DNA of 8,553 nt, taken from NCBI GenBank assembly GCA_013816275.1, contig JACDER010000043.1:1-8553 (forward strand), written 5' to 3'. Positions 1 through 5,647 of the stretch are shown here, piece by piece. Source of the DNA: Actinomycetota bacterium. Its GTDB lineage: Bacteria > Actinomycetota > Thermoleophilia > Gaiellales > Gaiellaceae. The position numbers were made by a program, and so were the translations under genes. The notes below the pieces were generated by a model, which searched no databases, was not told the origin of the DNA, and saw only the letters and a program-made list of their open reading frames with translations. The number at the start of each line of letters is the position of its first letter. The first letter of the stretch is position 1.

Positions 1-31
1 CAGCACGCTCCAGGGTTCAACGAGAAGCTGA

Positions 32-670
32 TCAGGTTCTGGGAGACAGCAGTTCGACGAAGCGCGGATCGTCTCTGATCGAGTCGAGATCCGAGTCGGT
101 CGACGCTGTCTCCCTGAAGCGCGGTTCGTCGACGGCGCGACTCAGATGCTCGATCGCTTGCTCGGATTGCCCGAGCAGAGCCTCCATGCAGGCGAGGTTG
201 TAGTAGAGGGCGGGATCGGGATCCCGCTCCAGGGCCTCCCGCAAGATCCGCGCGCCCCCCTCGTAGTCTCCGGCCTCGTACAGCGGCCACATCTCGCCGG
301 TTACCTCCCATGCGGAGGCTTCGAACGCCTCTCCGACCTTCGCTCCGACGGCCATGATCGTCGTCCCGGCCTCGCGCGCGACCGCCTTGCGCTTCATCTC
401 GGGATCGCGAACGAACACGAGGGAGCCCGCGGGTGCGTCGATCTCCGCGCCGCCGACCGTGAACGTGGCATGGCCGGAGCTCACGAAGTAGAGCTCCTCG
501 TGACCCGTCTGCTCCACGTGCTCGCCGATGATTTCGTCGCCGTCTCCCTCGGCGGTCCAGGCGTTGATCCCGAAGGCCCCGATGTCGAAGTGCCTGCGGA
601 TGGGAATCCAGGTCTTGCCGAGGCGCGGGATCTCATCGATCCGGGCCGTCTCCCAGGCGCGGTCTGTCAT
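32..670 (-). CDS. Cupin-TPR protein, paralogue C (motif 2 His replaced)
   Basis: Encodes 212 residues and is the last gene of the unit. Start taken at ATG 670, which overlaps the paralogue B stop as ATGA; a longer upstream reading adds a basic, cupin-free segment inside B and is rejected. Cupin at about 20-110: motif 1 GEHVEQTGHEELYFVSSGHA with His51, His57, Glu58/59; motif 2 DAPAGSLVFVRDPEMKRKAV, with Lys93/Arg94 in place of His. The link MAVGAKVGEAFEASAWEV is followed by two TPR-like helical pairs (YEAGDYEGGARILREALERD, ALYYNLACMEALLGQSEQAI) and the cap TDSDLDSIRDDPRFVELL. It is soluble with no export signal. The ribosome binding site is weak (AAAGG, 10 nt upstream), so translation probably depends on coupling. 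No terminator is visible in the 31 bases after the stop, so the operon may continue beyond the window. Confidence 0.87.
   Translation of the reverse strand: MTDRAWETARIDEIPRLGKTWIPIRRHFDIGAFGINAWTAEGDGDEIIGEHVEQTGHEELYFVSSGHATFTVGGAEIDAPAGSLVFVRDPEMKRKAVAREAGTTIMAVGAKVGEAFEASAWEVTGEMWPLYEAGDYEGGARILREALERDPDPALYYNLACMEALLGQSEQAIEHLSRAVDEPRFRETASTDSDLDSIRDDPRFVELLSPRT
58..88. repeat. 31-bp direct repeat, copy 1 (within paralogue C)
   Basis: Identical over 31 bases to 687-717 and 629 bp away from it, at the same place in two tandem cupin-TPR genes. It encodes LDSIRDDPRF near the C-terminus. Identity holds at third codon positions, although the two genes differ widely elsewhere; the bases just outside both ends differ. 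Confidence 0.9.
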
Positions 671-1296
671 GCACCCACCGCCTTTGCGAAGCGCGGATCG
701 TCTCTGATCGAGTCGAGGTCGGTGTCGTTCTCGGCCCACTTACGCACGGCGTCGGCGTCCATGTCGGCGGCACGTTCGAGCGCGTCGAGCGCTCCCGCCG
801 GATCGCCCGCGAGGGCGCGGCCGCACGCGAGGTTGTAGTACGTGGCGGCGGACTCGGGGTACTCGCTCATGTACTGCTCGACGTAGGCGACCGCCTCGCG
901 GGGCTCCATCTGCGACGCACGGAAACCGAGCTCCCACGCGGAAGGCTGAAATGCCTCCCCCGGCTTCGCGCCGACGGCGAGCACGGCGGTGTCGGCGTCG
1001 ACGGCGACGGCTCCGCGCCGCAGAGACGGGTCGCGAACGAAGACGAGCTGCCCCTGGCCGAGCTCGAACGAGTCGTCGCCGACGGTGAAAGCCGCGCGGC
1101 CGCGCAGGACGAGGTACAGCTCCTGGTGCCCCAGCTGGTTCTCCGTGTGCTCCTCGACGATCTGACTGTCGGGCGTGCTCGGCGTATAGACGTTGACGCC
1201 GAAGGCGCGGATGCCGAAGTGGCTTCGCACGGGACGCCAGACGAAGCCGTCGGGCATCTGGATCCGCTCGAGCTCGTCGATGTGCGTGATGTTCAT
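667..1296 (-). CDS. Cupin-TPR protein, paralogue B (motif 2 His replaced)
   Basis: Encodes 209 residues with the same architecture as its neighbours. Cupin motif 1 is VEEHTENQLGHQELYLVLRG with His50, His57 and Glu59; motif 2 reads LGQGQLVFVRDPSLRRGAVA, with Arg93/Arg94 where paralogue A has His93, so the usual last metal ligand is absent. Shared family signatures are AAFTVGDD, LAVGAKPGEAFQPSAWE, TYYNLACGRALAGDPAGAL (TPR) and the C-terminal NDTDLDSIRDDPRFAKA. It is soluble, with no signal peptide. It has the best ribosome binding site of the unit (GGGAGGAG, 8 nt before ATG 1296) and overlaps both neighbours as ATGA. It looks closer to paralogue C than to A: both have VFVRDP in the barrel and an identical SIRDDPRF ending. 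Function unknown; it may bind a ligand without metal or form mixed oligomers with A. Confidence 0.87.
   Translation of the reverse strand: MNITHIDELERIQMPDGFVWRPVRSHFGIRAFGVNVYTPSTPDSQIVEEHTENQLGHQELYLVLRGRAAFTVGDDSFELGQGQLVFVRDPSLRRGAVAVDADTAVLAVGAKPGEAFQPSAWELGFRASQMEPREAVAYVEQYMSEYPESAATYYNLACGRALAGDPAGALDALERAADMDADAVRKWAENDTDLDSIRDDPRFAKAVGA
687..717. repeat. 31-bp direct repeat, copy 2 (within paralogue B)
   Basis: Second copy of the repeat at 58-88. The matching place in paralogue A (about 1315-1345) encodes the related LESLRADPRW with clearly different bases, so the exact identity is limited to B and C. A shorter 14-bp identity between the same two genes lies at 192-205 and 827-840, encoding the YYNLA part of the TPR. 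Confidence 0.9.
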
Positions 1297-1931
1297 CGCG
1301 CCAGCTCCTCCCAACGCGGGTCGGCGCGGAGCGACTCGAGATCCGTGTCTTGCGACATGTACTCCCGTGTCTCCGACTCGTTCATCTCGAGCGCCTTGCG
1401 GAGATGGGCGAAGGCCGCGTCGGCGTCCCCGTCGAGGGCCTCCCAGCAGGCCGTGTTGTAGACGAGCGCCCACGCATCCGGCCTCTCGTCCATGGCTCGT
1501 CGCAAGACGGCGCGGCCTTCGTCCGCGCGGCCGGCGCGACGGTGCGCGTCCGCGACGGCGAACGTGTCCCAGGCGCCGCTCCGGAAGGGCTCCCCCACGG
1601 TTGCGCCGACCGCCAGGACGATCGTGCCGGGTTCTGCGGCGACCGCCGTACGGTGGACTTGCGAAGGGACGAAGGCGAGCGCGCCGGCGGGCGCATCCGT
1701 CTCCTCCTCCCCGACGGTGAAGGTCGCGCGACCTCGGACGACGACGTACAGCTCTTCGCTCCCGCTGTCCTCCTCGTGTGGCGGAATGAGCTGCTCGCCG
1801 GTATCCCCCCTCCAGGCGTTGACGCCGAGTGCAAGCAAGTCGAGCGTGTGGCGGACGGGGAGCAGGTTGCTGCCGAGGTGCGAGACCGGCTCGATCTCGT
1901 CGAGTGAGAGGATCTGGTAGCCGTCGCTCAT
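1293..1931 (-). CDS. Cupin-TPR protein, paralogue A (intact metal-site pattern)
   Basis: Encodes 212 residues: a cupin beta-barrel at about 20-110 and a helical TPR-like region at about 120-185. Cupin motif 1 is PPHEEDSGSEELYVVVRGRA with His52 and Glu59/60; motif 2 is DAPAGALAFVPSQVHRTAVA with His93, so His-Glu-His ligands for one metal are plausible. VGATVGEPFRSGAWD links to the helices. The TPR part includes VYNTACWEALDGDADAAFAH, and the C-terminal cap is DTDLESLRADPRWEEL, an ending common in TPR-type proteins. No signal peptide or membrane helix. It may be a small-molecule sensor, enzyme or scaffold; I cannot tell which. First of three tandem paralogues. ATGA overlaps join it to both neighbours, and a GAGGAG sits 11 nt before its ATG. 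Domain call firm, function unknown. Confidence 0.88.
   Translation of the reverse strand: MSDGYQILSLDEIEPVSHLGSNLLPVRHTLDLLALGVNAWRGDTGEQLIPPHEEDSGSEELYVVVRGRATFTVGEEETDAPAGALAFVPSQVHRTAVAAEPGTIVLAVGATVGEPFRSGAWDTFAVADAHRRAGRADEGRAVLRRAMDERPDAWALVYNTACWEALDGDADAAFAHLRKALEMNESETREYMSQDTDLESLRADPRWEELAR
1305..1312 (-). promoter_or_regulatory. Strong Shine-Dalgarno site of cupin-TPR paralogue B
   Basis: GGGAGGAG on the minus strand, 8 nt before ATG 1296. It lies within the 3' end of paralogue A and supports the chosen start. It is the strongest ribosome binding site in this operon, so this gene may also be initiated independently of coupling. Confidence 0.7.
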
Positions 1932-3019
1932 CGTGCGCGCAGCTCCTCGAGCACGACCGGGTCGATCTGCTCGACGCCGTCGACCCGCTCCTCGAGGTTC
2001 TCCGTGCCGGCCCAGGCGGTGAACGCATCGGCGAGATCCCCGTCGTATCCGAGCGACGCGAGCCGCTCGCCGAGCTCCGCGCGAAGGTCGTCGGCGACGG
2101 CGATCCACTGCGAGCGCGGTGTCTTGCCGAACAGCTGCTCGTGGAGGCCGTAGAGGCGGCGGAGCTCCTCGATCGGCCGCTCGTGGTCGTCCACGCGCAG
2201 GTCGATGACGACGTCGGACAGGCCCGCGTAGCCGCCGTCCTTCTCGACGACGAGCAGCGCGGCCGACTGCTGCCCGCGGCTGTCGCCGCCCGCCGCCTGG
2301 GCTGCGGCGAGGCACTCGATCAGGCGCTCGGCGAGCGGCCCCGAGCTCGATTCGAACGTGTCGGCGATCGCGTCCACGGTCTCTGCCGAGACGAGGATGT
2401 TTCCTTGCGCCGCGTAGCCGGGCCCCGTGCGGCCGCCGGCCCAGTCGTGGCACTCCGAGCCGGTGTAGGTCGCGCCCCGGCCTTCCGAGTCCACGACGCC
2501 CAGCTGGCGGTGCTCGCGTCCCTCGTCGGCGGCCGTCAGGCGCTCGACCACGTCGTCGGCGGCCAGCCCGTCGCGCAGCAGCTGGAGACCGTTCGGGCCG
2601 TAGCGCGGGTTCGCGTAGGCCTGGGTCGCGACCGCGCCCACGTGCGGCTCCGCCCACGGGACGACCGAGCCGACGGCGAGGAACTTCGACTGCGTCGCCA
2701 CTCCCCACTGACCCGTCTCGAGGTCGCAGGCGGCGATCGAGAAGGTGCCGTACGTCAGCTTGGTCAGATCGAGGTCGAGGAACTCTCGCTTCGTCTCCGG
2801 AACGAGCACGCAGGCCACCTCGGGCCGTGCGAGCGCCTCGCGCACCTCGTCCGCCGATGCGGCGCGCACCACGATCGGCGTCCCTTCGGCGTGCGCCTGC
2901 TCGAGCCGGGACGTGTCGGCGATGCCGTCGAGCACGAGCGCGCCGTCGACGTCGAGCTCTCCCTCGACGGCGATCTCGGGAATGCGGCGGCCGGTGGCCC
3001 CGAACCAGCGTTCTCTCAT
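1928..3019 (-). CDS. DUF1028 (probable Ntn-hydrolase fold) protein with N-terminal extension and peptidoglycan-binding-like C-terminus
   Basis: Encodes 363 residues in three parts. Residues 1-90 are an alpha/beta-looking extension I do not recognise. Residues 91-290 are a DUF1028 domain: FSIAACDLETGQWGVATQSK, AVGAVATQAYANPRYGP, YTGSECHDWAG (185-195), QGNILVS (205-211), GGDSRGQQSAALLVVE (244-259), and DLRVDDHERPIEELRRLY. Residues 291-363 match the short putative peptidoglycan-binding domain often found after DUF1028 (TAWAGTENLEERV and IDPVVLEELR). I recall DUF1028 as a member of the Ntn-hydrolase superfamily; its reaction is not established. Ordinary DUF1028 proteins begin Met-Thr-Phe-Ser, exposing Thr; here the same Thr is internal, in LTYG-TFSIAA at 91-92. 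No signal peptide is seen. The start at 3019 is chosen for the ATGA overlap with the hydrolase stop; the longer open frame upstream runs antiparallel-free inside that gene and is a shadow. It ends in an ATGA overlap with the next gene. Confidence 0.88.
   Translation of the reverse strand: MRERWFGATGRRIPEIAVEGELDVDGALVLDGIADTSRLEQAHAEGTPIVVRAASADEVREALARPEVACVLVPETKREFLDLDLTKLTYGTFSIAACDLETGQWGVATQSKFLAVGSVVPWAEPHVGAVATQAYANPRYGPNGLQLLRDGLAADDVVERLTAADEGREHRQLGVVDSEGRGATYTGSECHDWAGGRTGPGYAAQGNILVSAETVDAIADTFESSSGPLAERLIECLAAAQAAGGDSRGQQSAALLVVEKDGGYAGLSDVVIDLRVDDHERPIEELRRLYGLHEQLFGKTPRSQWIAVADDLRAELGERLASLGYDGDLADAFTAWAGTENLEERVDGVEQIDPVVLEELRAR
1943..1948 (-). promoter_or_regulatory. Shine-Dalgarno site of cupin-TPR paralogue A
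   Basis: GAGGAG on the minus strand, 11 nt before ATG 1931 and inside the 3' end of the DUF1028 gene. Spacing is slightly long but usable. It supports this start over any in-frame codon further upstream. Confidence 0.5.
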
Positions 3020-3711
3020 ACGGTGATGGTGTCGCCGGGCGCCATATCGACCACTTCGACGTCCGTGAGCTCGCGGAGCTTCTCCGGCGTCCCGGTCAGG
3101 GCCGGGAACGTCCCCCAGTGGCACGGAATGCAGCGCTCGACGCCCAGCAGCTCGAGCGCGAGCGCGGCTTCCTTCGGGCCCATCGTGTAGTGGTCGCCGA
3201 TCGGGAGGATTGCCACCTCGGGCTCGTAGAGGCGGGCGATCAGCTGCATGTCGCCGAACACGTTCGTGTCGCCGGCGAAGTAGAGCTTCGTACCGTTCTC
3301 GAGCAGGAAGACAAAACCGCAGGGCTCGCCCGCGTACGTTCCGTCATCCGTGCTGGACGAGTGGTTCGCGTCGGTCAGGGAGATCTTGATCCCGTCCACG
3401 TCGACGGTGCCGCCCTTGTTGGGGTCGCGCACCTTGTCGCTGTCGAGCCCCTGCTTCATCACGAGCCAATCCGCGAGCTCGACGGGGGCGACGACGACGG
3501 CGCCGTGCTTCTTCGCGAGCGCGACGGTGTCGCCCAGGTGGTCGCCGTGGCCGTGGGTGATCGCGATGATGTCGACGCGCTCCGGCTCCTTCTCGTTGTC
3601 CGGCGTCTTTGGGTTGCCGTTCAGAAACGGGTCGACGTAGATGCGCTTTCCGCCCGGGCTGTCGAACCGAAAGGTCGCGTGCCCGAGCCAGGTGAGTTGT
3701 GTGTCAGCCAT
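3016..3711 (-). CDS. UPF0173-type metal-dependent hydrolase (metallo-beta-lactamase fold)
   Basis: Cytosolic hydrolase of the metallo-beta-lactamase superfamily, 231 residues, full length for the UPF0173/YtkL-like group. Substrate unknown. The fold starts at once with LTWLGHATFRFDS. Metal ligands visible: His53, His55, Asp57, His58 in ITHGHGDHLGD; His117 in TDANHSSS; Asp148 in YFAGDTNVFGDM; His174 in GDHYTMGPKEAA; His198 in PCHWGTFPAL. GDHYTMGP and CHWGTFP near the C-terminus are typical of this group rather than of glyoxalase II or RNase Z. No signal peptide. First gene of a five-gene unit: its TGA overlaps the next ATG (ATGA). No Shine-Dalgarno sequence is seen before ATG 3711, but a TANNNT box sits 7 nt upstream, so it may be translated from a leaderless transcript. 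The family call is firm; its role in this unit is open. Confidence 0.93.
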   Translation of the reverse strand: MADTQLTWLGHATFRFDSPGGKRIYVDPFLNGNPKTPDNEKEPERVDIIAITHGHGDHLGDTVALAKKHGAVVVAPVELADWLVMKQGLDSDKVRDPNKGGTVDVDGIKISLTDANHSSSTDDGTYAGEPCGFVFLLENGTKLYFAGDTNVFGDMQLIARLYEPEVAILPIGDHYTMGPKEAALALELLGVERCIPCHWGTFPALTGTPEKLRELTDVEVVDMAPGDTITV

Positions 3712-3718
3712 GGTCGAG

Positions 3719-3724
3719 AGGGTA
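3719..3724 (-). promoter_or_regulatory. Candidate -10 box for a leaderless hydrolase-operon transcript
   Basis: TACCCT on the minus strand fits the TANNNT -10 pattern and ends exactly 7 nt before the hydrolase ATG (3711). In actinobacteria this spacing puts transcription initiation at the A of the start codon. The lack of any Shine-Dalgarno sequence before this ATG agrees. No convincing -35 hexamer is seen. A six-base degenerate box can occur by chance. Confidence 0.35.
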
Positions 3725-3730
3725 TCGGAG

Positions 3731-3746
3731 CCCGTTCGCGAACTGG
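3731..3746. promoter_or_regulatory. Palindrome in divergent intergenic region, candidate operator
   Basis: GTTCGCGAAC at 3734-3743 is a perfect 10-bp palindrome. With one mismatched pair, the flanking CC and GG extend the symmetry to 16 bp. It lies mid-way in the 44-base gap between the divergent starts at 3711 and 3756, at about -20 to -35 from the proposed leaderless start of the hydrolase operon, where a dimeric repressor could block RNA polymerase. No regulator gene is in the window. The half-sites are in the reverse order to the actinobacterial LexA box. Confidence 0.35.
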
Positions 3747-3755
3747 GTCCGTCCG

Positions 3756-4232
3756 ATGTCCCGGCAACTCTTACTATCCGTGGCCCGCCGAGCGGTTCCC
3801 GCCGGAATGGTCGTCGCGGCAGCTGTCGCGGATCGGTCGGGCTCCGCGTCTCTCGCGTTCTACGCCTTCCTGACCCTCGTAGCCGTCTCGGCCGTGATCG
3901 CGCTGAATGCCTACGGGGAGCTGGTCGAGGCCCCGGCGGCCGAGGGAGAAGACACCACGACCCGTCGGCTGCAGGCGCTCCTCTGGGCGATCCTGCTCGG
4001 GTTCGCCGTCGTCGGTGCGGCCGTGCGGGCGCCGGCGCTCGGAGAGGGCGCGATTCCCCGGGCCGGCAGCACGGCCGTCATCGCCTGCCTGCTCGTCCTC
4101 TGCACGGAGGGCATCGTCGAGCTCGTCGCCATGTCACGGCGGCGGCCGATCCGCCGCGTCCGCGTGGTTCCCCCGTCGACTCAGAACGTCAGCGAGGAAA
4201 CCGCGTCTCTGGCGAGATCGATCAACGGCTGA
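3756..4232 (+). CDS. Small multi-pass membrane protein, unknown function
   Basis: Encodes 158 residues; I do not recognise the family. About three hydrophobic helices are seen: residues 33-53 (AFYAFLTLVAVSAVIALNAY), 73-91 (ALLWAILLGFAVVGAAV) and 105-126 (STAVIACLLVLCTEGIVELV), with a possible short fourth around 14-24. An acidic loop, EAPAAEGED, lies between helices 1 and 2. The tail is basic (SRRRPIRRVRVV, 127-138) then polar, suggesting a cytoplasmic C-terminus by the positive-inside rule. The start ATG 3756 is chosen because the longer GTG 3699 reading would add a non-hydrophobic segment inside the neighbouring hydrolase gene; ATG 3807 is another candidate. No clear Shine-Dalgarno sequence precedes any of them. 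It is the only plus-strand gene, divergent from the hydrolase operon (44-base gap) and convergent with nuoN. The hydrophobic pattern on this strand is strong and does not mirror a minus-strand gene over most of its length, so I believe it is real. Confidence 0.78.
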   Translation: MSRQLLLSVARRAVPAGMVVAAAVADRSGSASLAFYAFLTLVAVSAVIALNAYGELVEAPAAEGEDTTTRRLQALLWAILLGFAVVGAAVRAPALGEGAIPRAGSTAVIACLLVLCTEGIVELVAMSRRRPIRRVRVVPPSTQNVSEETASLARSING

Positions 4233-5647
4233 ACTGCGAAGAACGATCCCACCGTCACGGCCAGCGCGACCGCGACCGACGCCTGCAGCAGCCGCTCCGG
4301 CGGCGGCGAGCCGCCTGACGGGGCGAGCTGGAGCTCCGCAGCGGGCCGCATGTACATCGCGCGGATGACCGCGAAGTAGTAGTAGAGGCTGACGGCCGTC
4401 GCGACGACGCCGACGATCACGAGCCAGATCCAGCCGCGGTCGTACGCGGCCGAGAAGGCGTAGAACTTCCCCACGAAGCCGCCGGTCAGCGGCAATCCGG
4501 CGAAGCCGAGCATGAAGACCCACATGGCGACGCCGAGGAACGGCCGCTCCCAGCCGAAGCCGGCCAGGTTGTCCAGCGTCACCTCCTTCCCCAGCTCGCG
4601 CTCTCTCGCCGCGACCACCGCGAAAGCGCCGACCGACATCGCGGAGTACGCGATCAGGTAGTAGAGGAGCGCGCGGCCGCCGAGTGCGTTGCCCGCCGCG
4701 ATCGCGATCAGCATGAAGCCCGCGTGCGAGACCGAAGAGTAGGCGAGCATTCGCTTCACCCGCCGCTGGACGAGCGCGGCCAGGTTCCCCACGGCAAGGG
4801 ACGCGCATGCGAGGACCGCGATCGCAACCGTCCACAGTTGATGGCGCTCGGGGAACGCGGTGGTGAGGACGCGGAGGGTCAGGACGAGGGCGGCCGTCTT
4901 CGTCGCAGCGGACATGAACGCGGTCACACCGGTCGGGGATCCCTCGTAGACGTCCGGCGTCCACATGTGGAACGGCGCGGCCGAGGACTTGAATCCGAGC
5001 CCGGCGATGATCATCGCGAGGCCTGCGATGAAGAGTGGGTCGCTCGTCTGGCCCGCCGAAGCGATTCCGGCGAAGTCGAGGTGTCCCGTCGTCCCGTAGA
5101 CGAGCGCCGAGCCGAACAGCAGCACCGCCGAGCCGAAGCTCCCGACGATCAGATACTTGAGTCCGGCCTCGAGCGACCCCACCACGTCCACGTCGAACGC
5201 GGCCAGGATGTAGAGCGAGATCGAGAACCACTCCAGCCCGAGGAAGAGCGTGAGCAGGTTGCTCGCCGAGACGAGGAAGATCATCCCGGCGCCGGCCGAG
5301 GCCAGGAGGGCGAAGAACTCGCCCGAGTGGCGCCAGGAGCCGCGGCCCGCGTAGCAGATGCCCACAGAGAGGAGGCCCGCTCCGGCGACGATCATCTGGG
5401 CGAGCGCGGCCAGCCGGTCGCGCTGGATCGCGTCGGCGACGACGCCGTGCCCGTCCGCGCTGTGGGCGAACAGGACTCCTGCGGCGATGAGCGCCCCGGC
5501 GAACCCGAGCGCGCACACGACGGCTGCCAGGGGCTTCTCGGCCCACCGCGGGACGAGGACCGCGATCAGCATGGCGAGCGCGGCCGCGGTCATCAGCACC
5601 AGCTCGGGAGAGAGCGCGAACCAGTCGACGGACGGCGTATGGATCAC
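4181..5647 (-). CDS. nuoN: NADH-quinone oxidoreductase subunit N
   Basis: Third antiporter-like proton-pumping subunit of complex I and normally the last gene of nuo operons, as here. I place the start at GTG 5645-5647, giving 488 residues: it overlaps the nuoM stop as GTGA and begins MIHTPSVDWFALSPELVLM, which fits the family start. An ATG 32 codons upstream would add a hydrophilic acidic tail lying inside nuoM and is less likely. Hallmarks: Glu139 in LFLGLEWFSISLYIL, Lys220 in GFKSSAAPFHMWTPDVYEG, Lys250 in SAATKTAALVLTLR, RRVKRMLAYSSVSHAG at 295-310, and Lys394 in GGFVGKFYAF (lysine where NuoM has the TM12 glutamate, as normal for NuoN). About 14 helices can be drawn. The 3' end overlaps the convergent plus-strand gene by 52 bases, and no T-rich intrinsic terminator follows. 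Confidence 0.96.
   Translation of the reverse strand: MIHTPSVDWFALSPELVLMTAAALAMLIAVLVPRWAEKPLAAVVCALGFAGALIAAGVLFAHSADGHGVVADAIQRDRLAALAQMIVAGAGLLSVGICYAGRGSWRHSGEFFALLASAGAGMIFLVSASNLLTLFLGLEWFSISLYILAAFDVDVVGSLEAGLKYLIVGSFGSAVLLFGSALVYGTTGHLDFAGIASAGQTSDPLFIAGLAMIIAGLGFKSSAAPFHMWTPDVYEGSPTGVTAFMSAATKTAALVLTLRVLTTAFPERHQLWTVAIAVLACASLAVGNLAALVQRRVKRMLAYSSVSHAGFMLIAIAAGNALGGRALLYYLIAYSAMSVGAFAVVAARERELGKEVTLDNLAGFGWERPFLGVAMWVFMLGFAGLPLTGGFVGKFYAFSAAYDRGWIWLVIVGVVATAVSLYYYFAVIRAMYMRPAAELQLAPSGGSPPPERLLQASVAVALAVTVGSFFAVQPLIDLARDAVSSLTF

Noticed and set aside
1829..3190. Long plus-strand open frame of 453 codons over the DUF1028 gene
   Set aside because: It is the complement of a well supported coding gene; its protein has no recognisable motif and spans two gene boundaries.
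3734..3743. GTTCGCGAAC considered as a LexA (SOS) box
   Set aside because: Actinobacterial LexA boxes have GAAC before GTTC with a 4-base spacer; here the order is reversed and the spacer is 2 bases.
3699..3755. Longer GTG start (3699) for the plus-strand membrane protein
   Set aside because: Would begin inside the divergent hydrolase gene and add a segment with no hydrophobic or conserved character; ATG 3756 is preferred.
4139..4157. GC-rich hairpin (7-bp stem, 5-nt loop) 23 nt past the nuoN stop, considered as a terminator
   Set aside because: No T-run follows on the minus strand, it lies inside the plus-strand gene, and short GC palindromes are frequent in such DNA.
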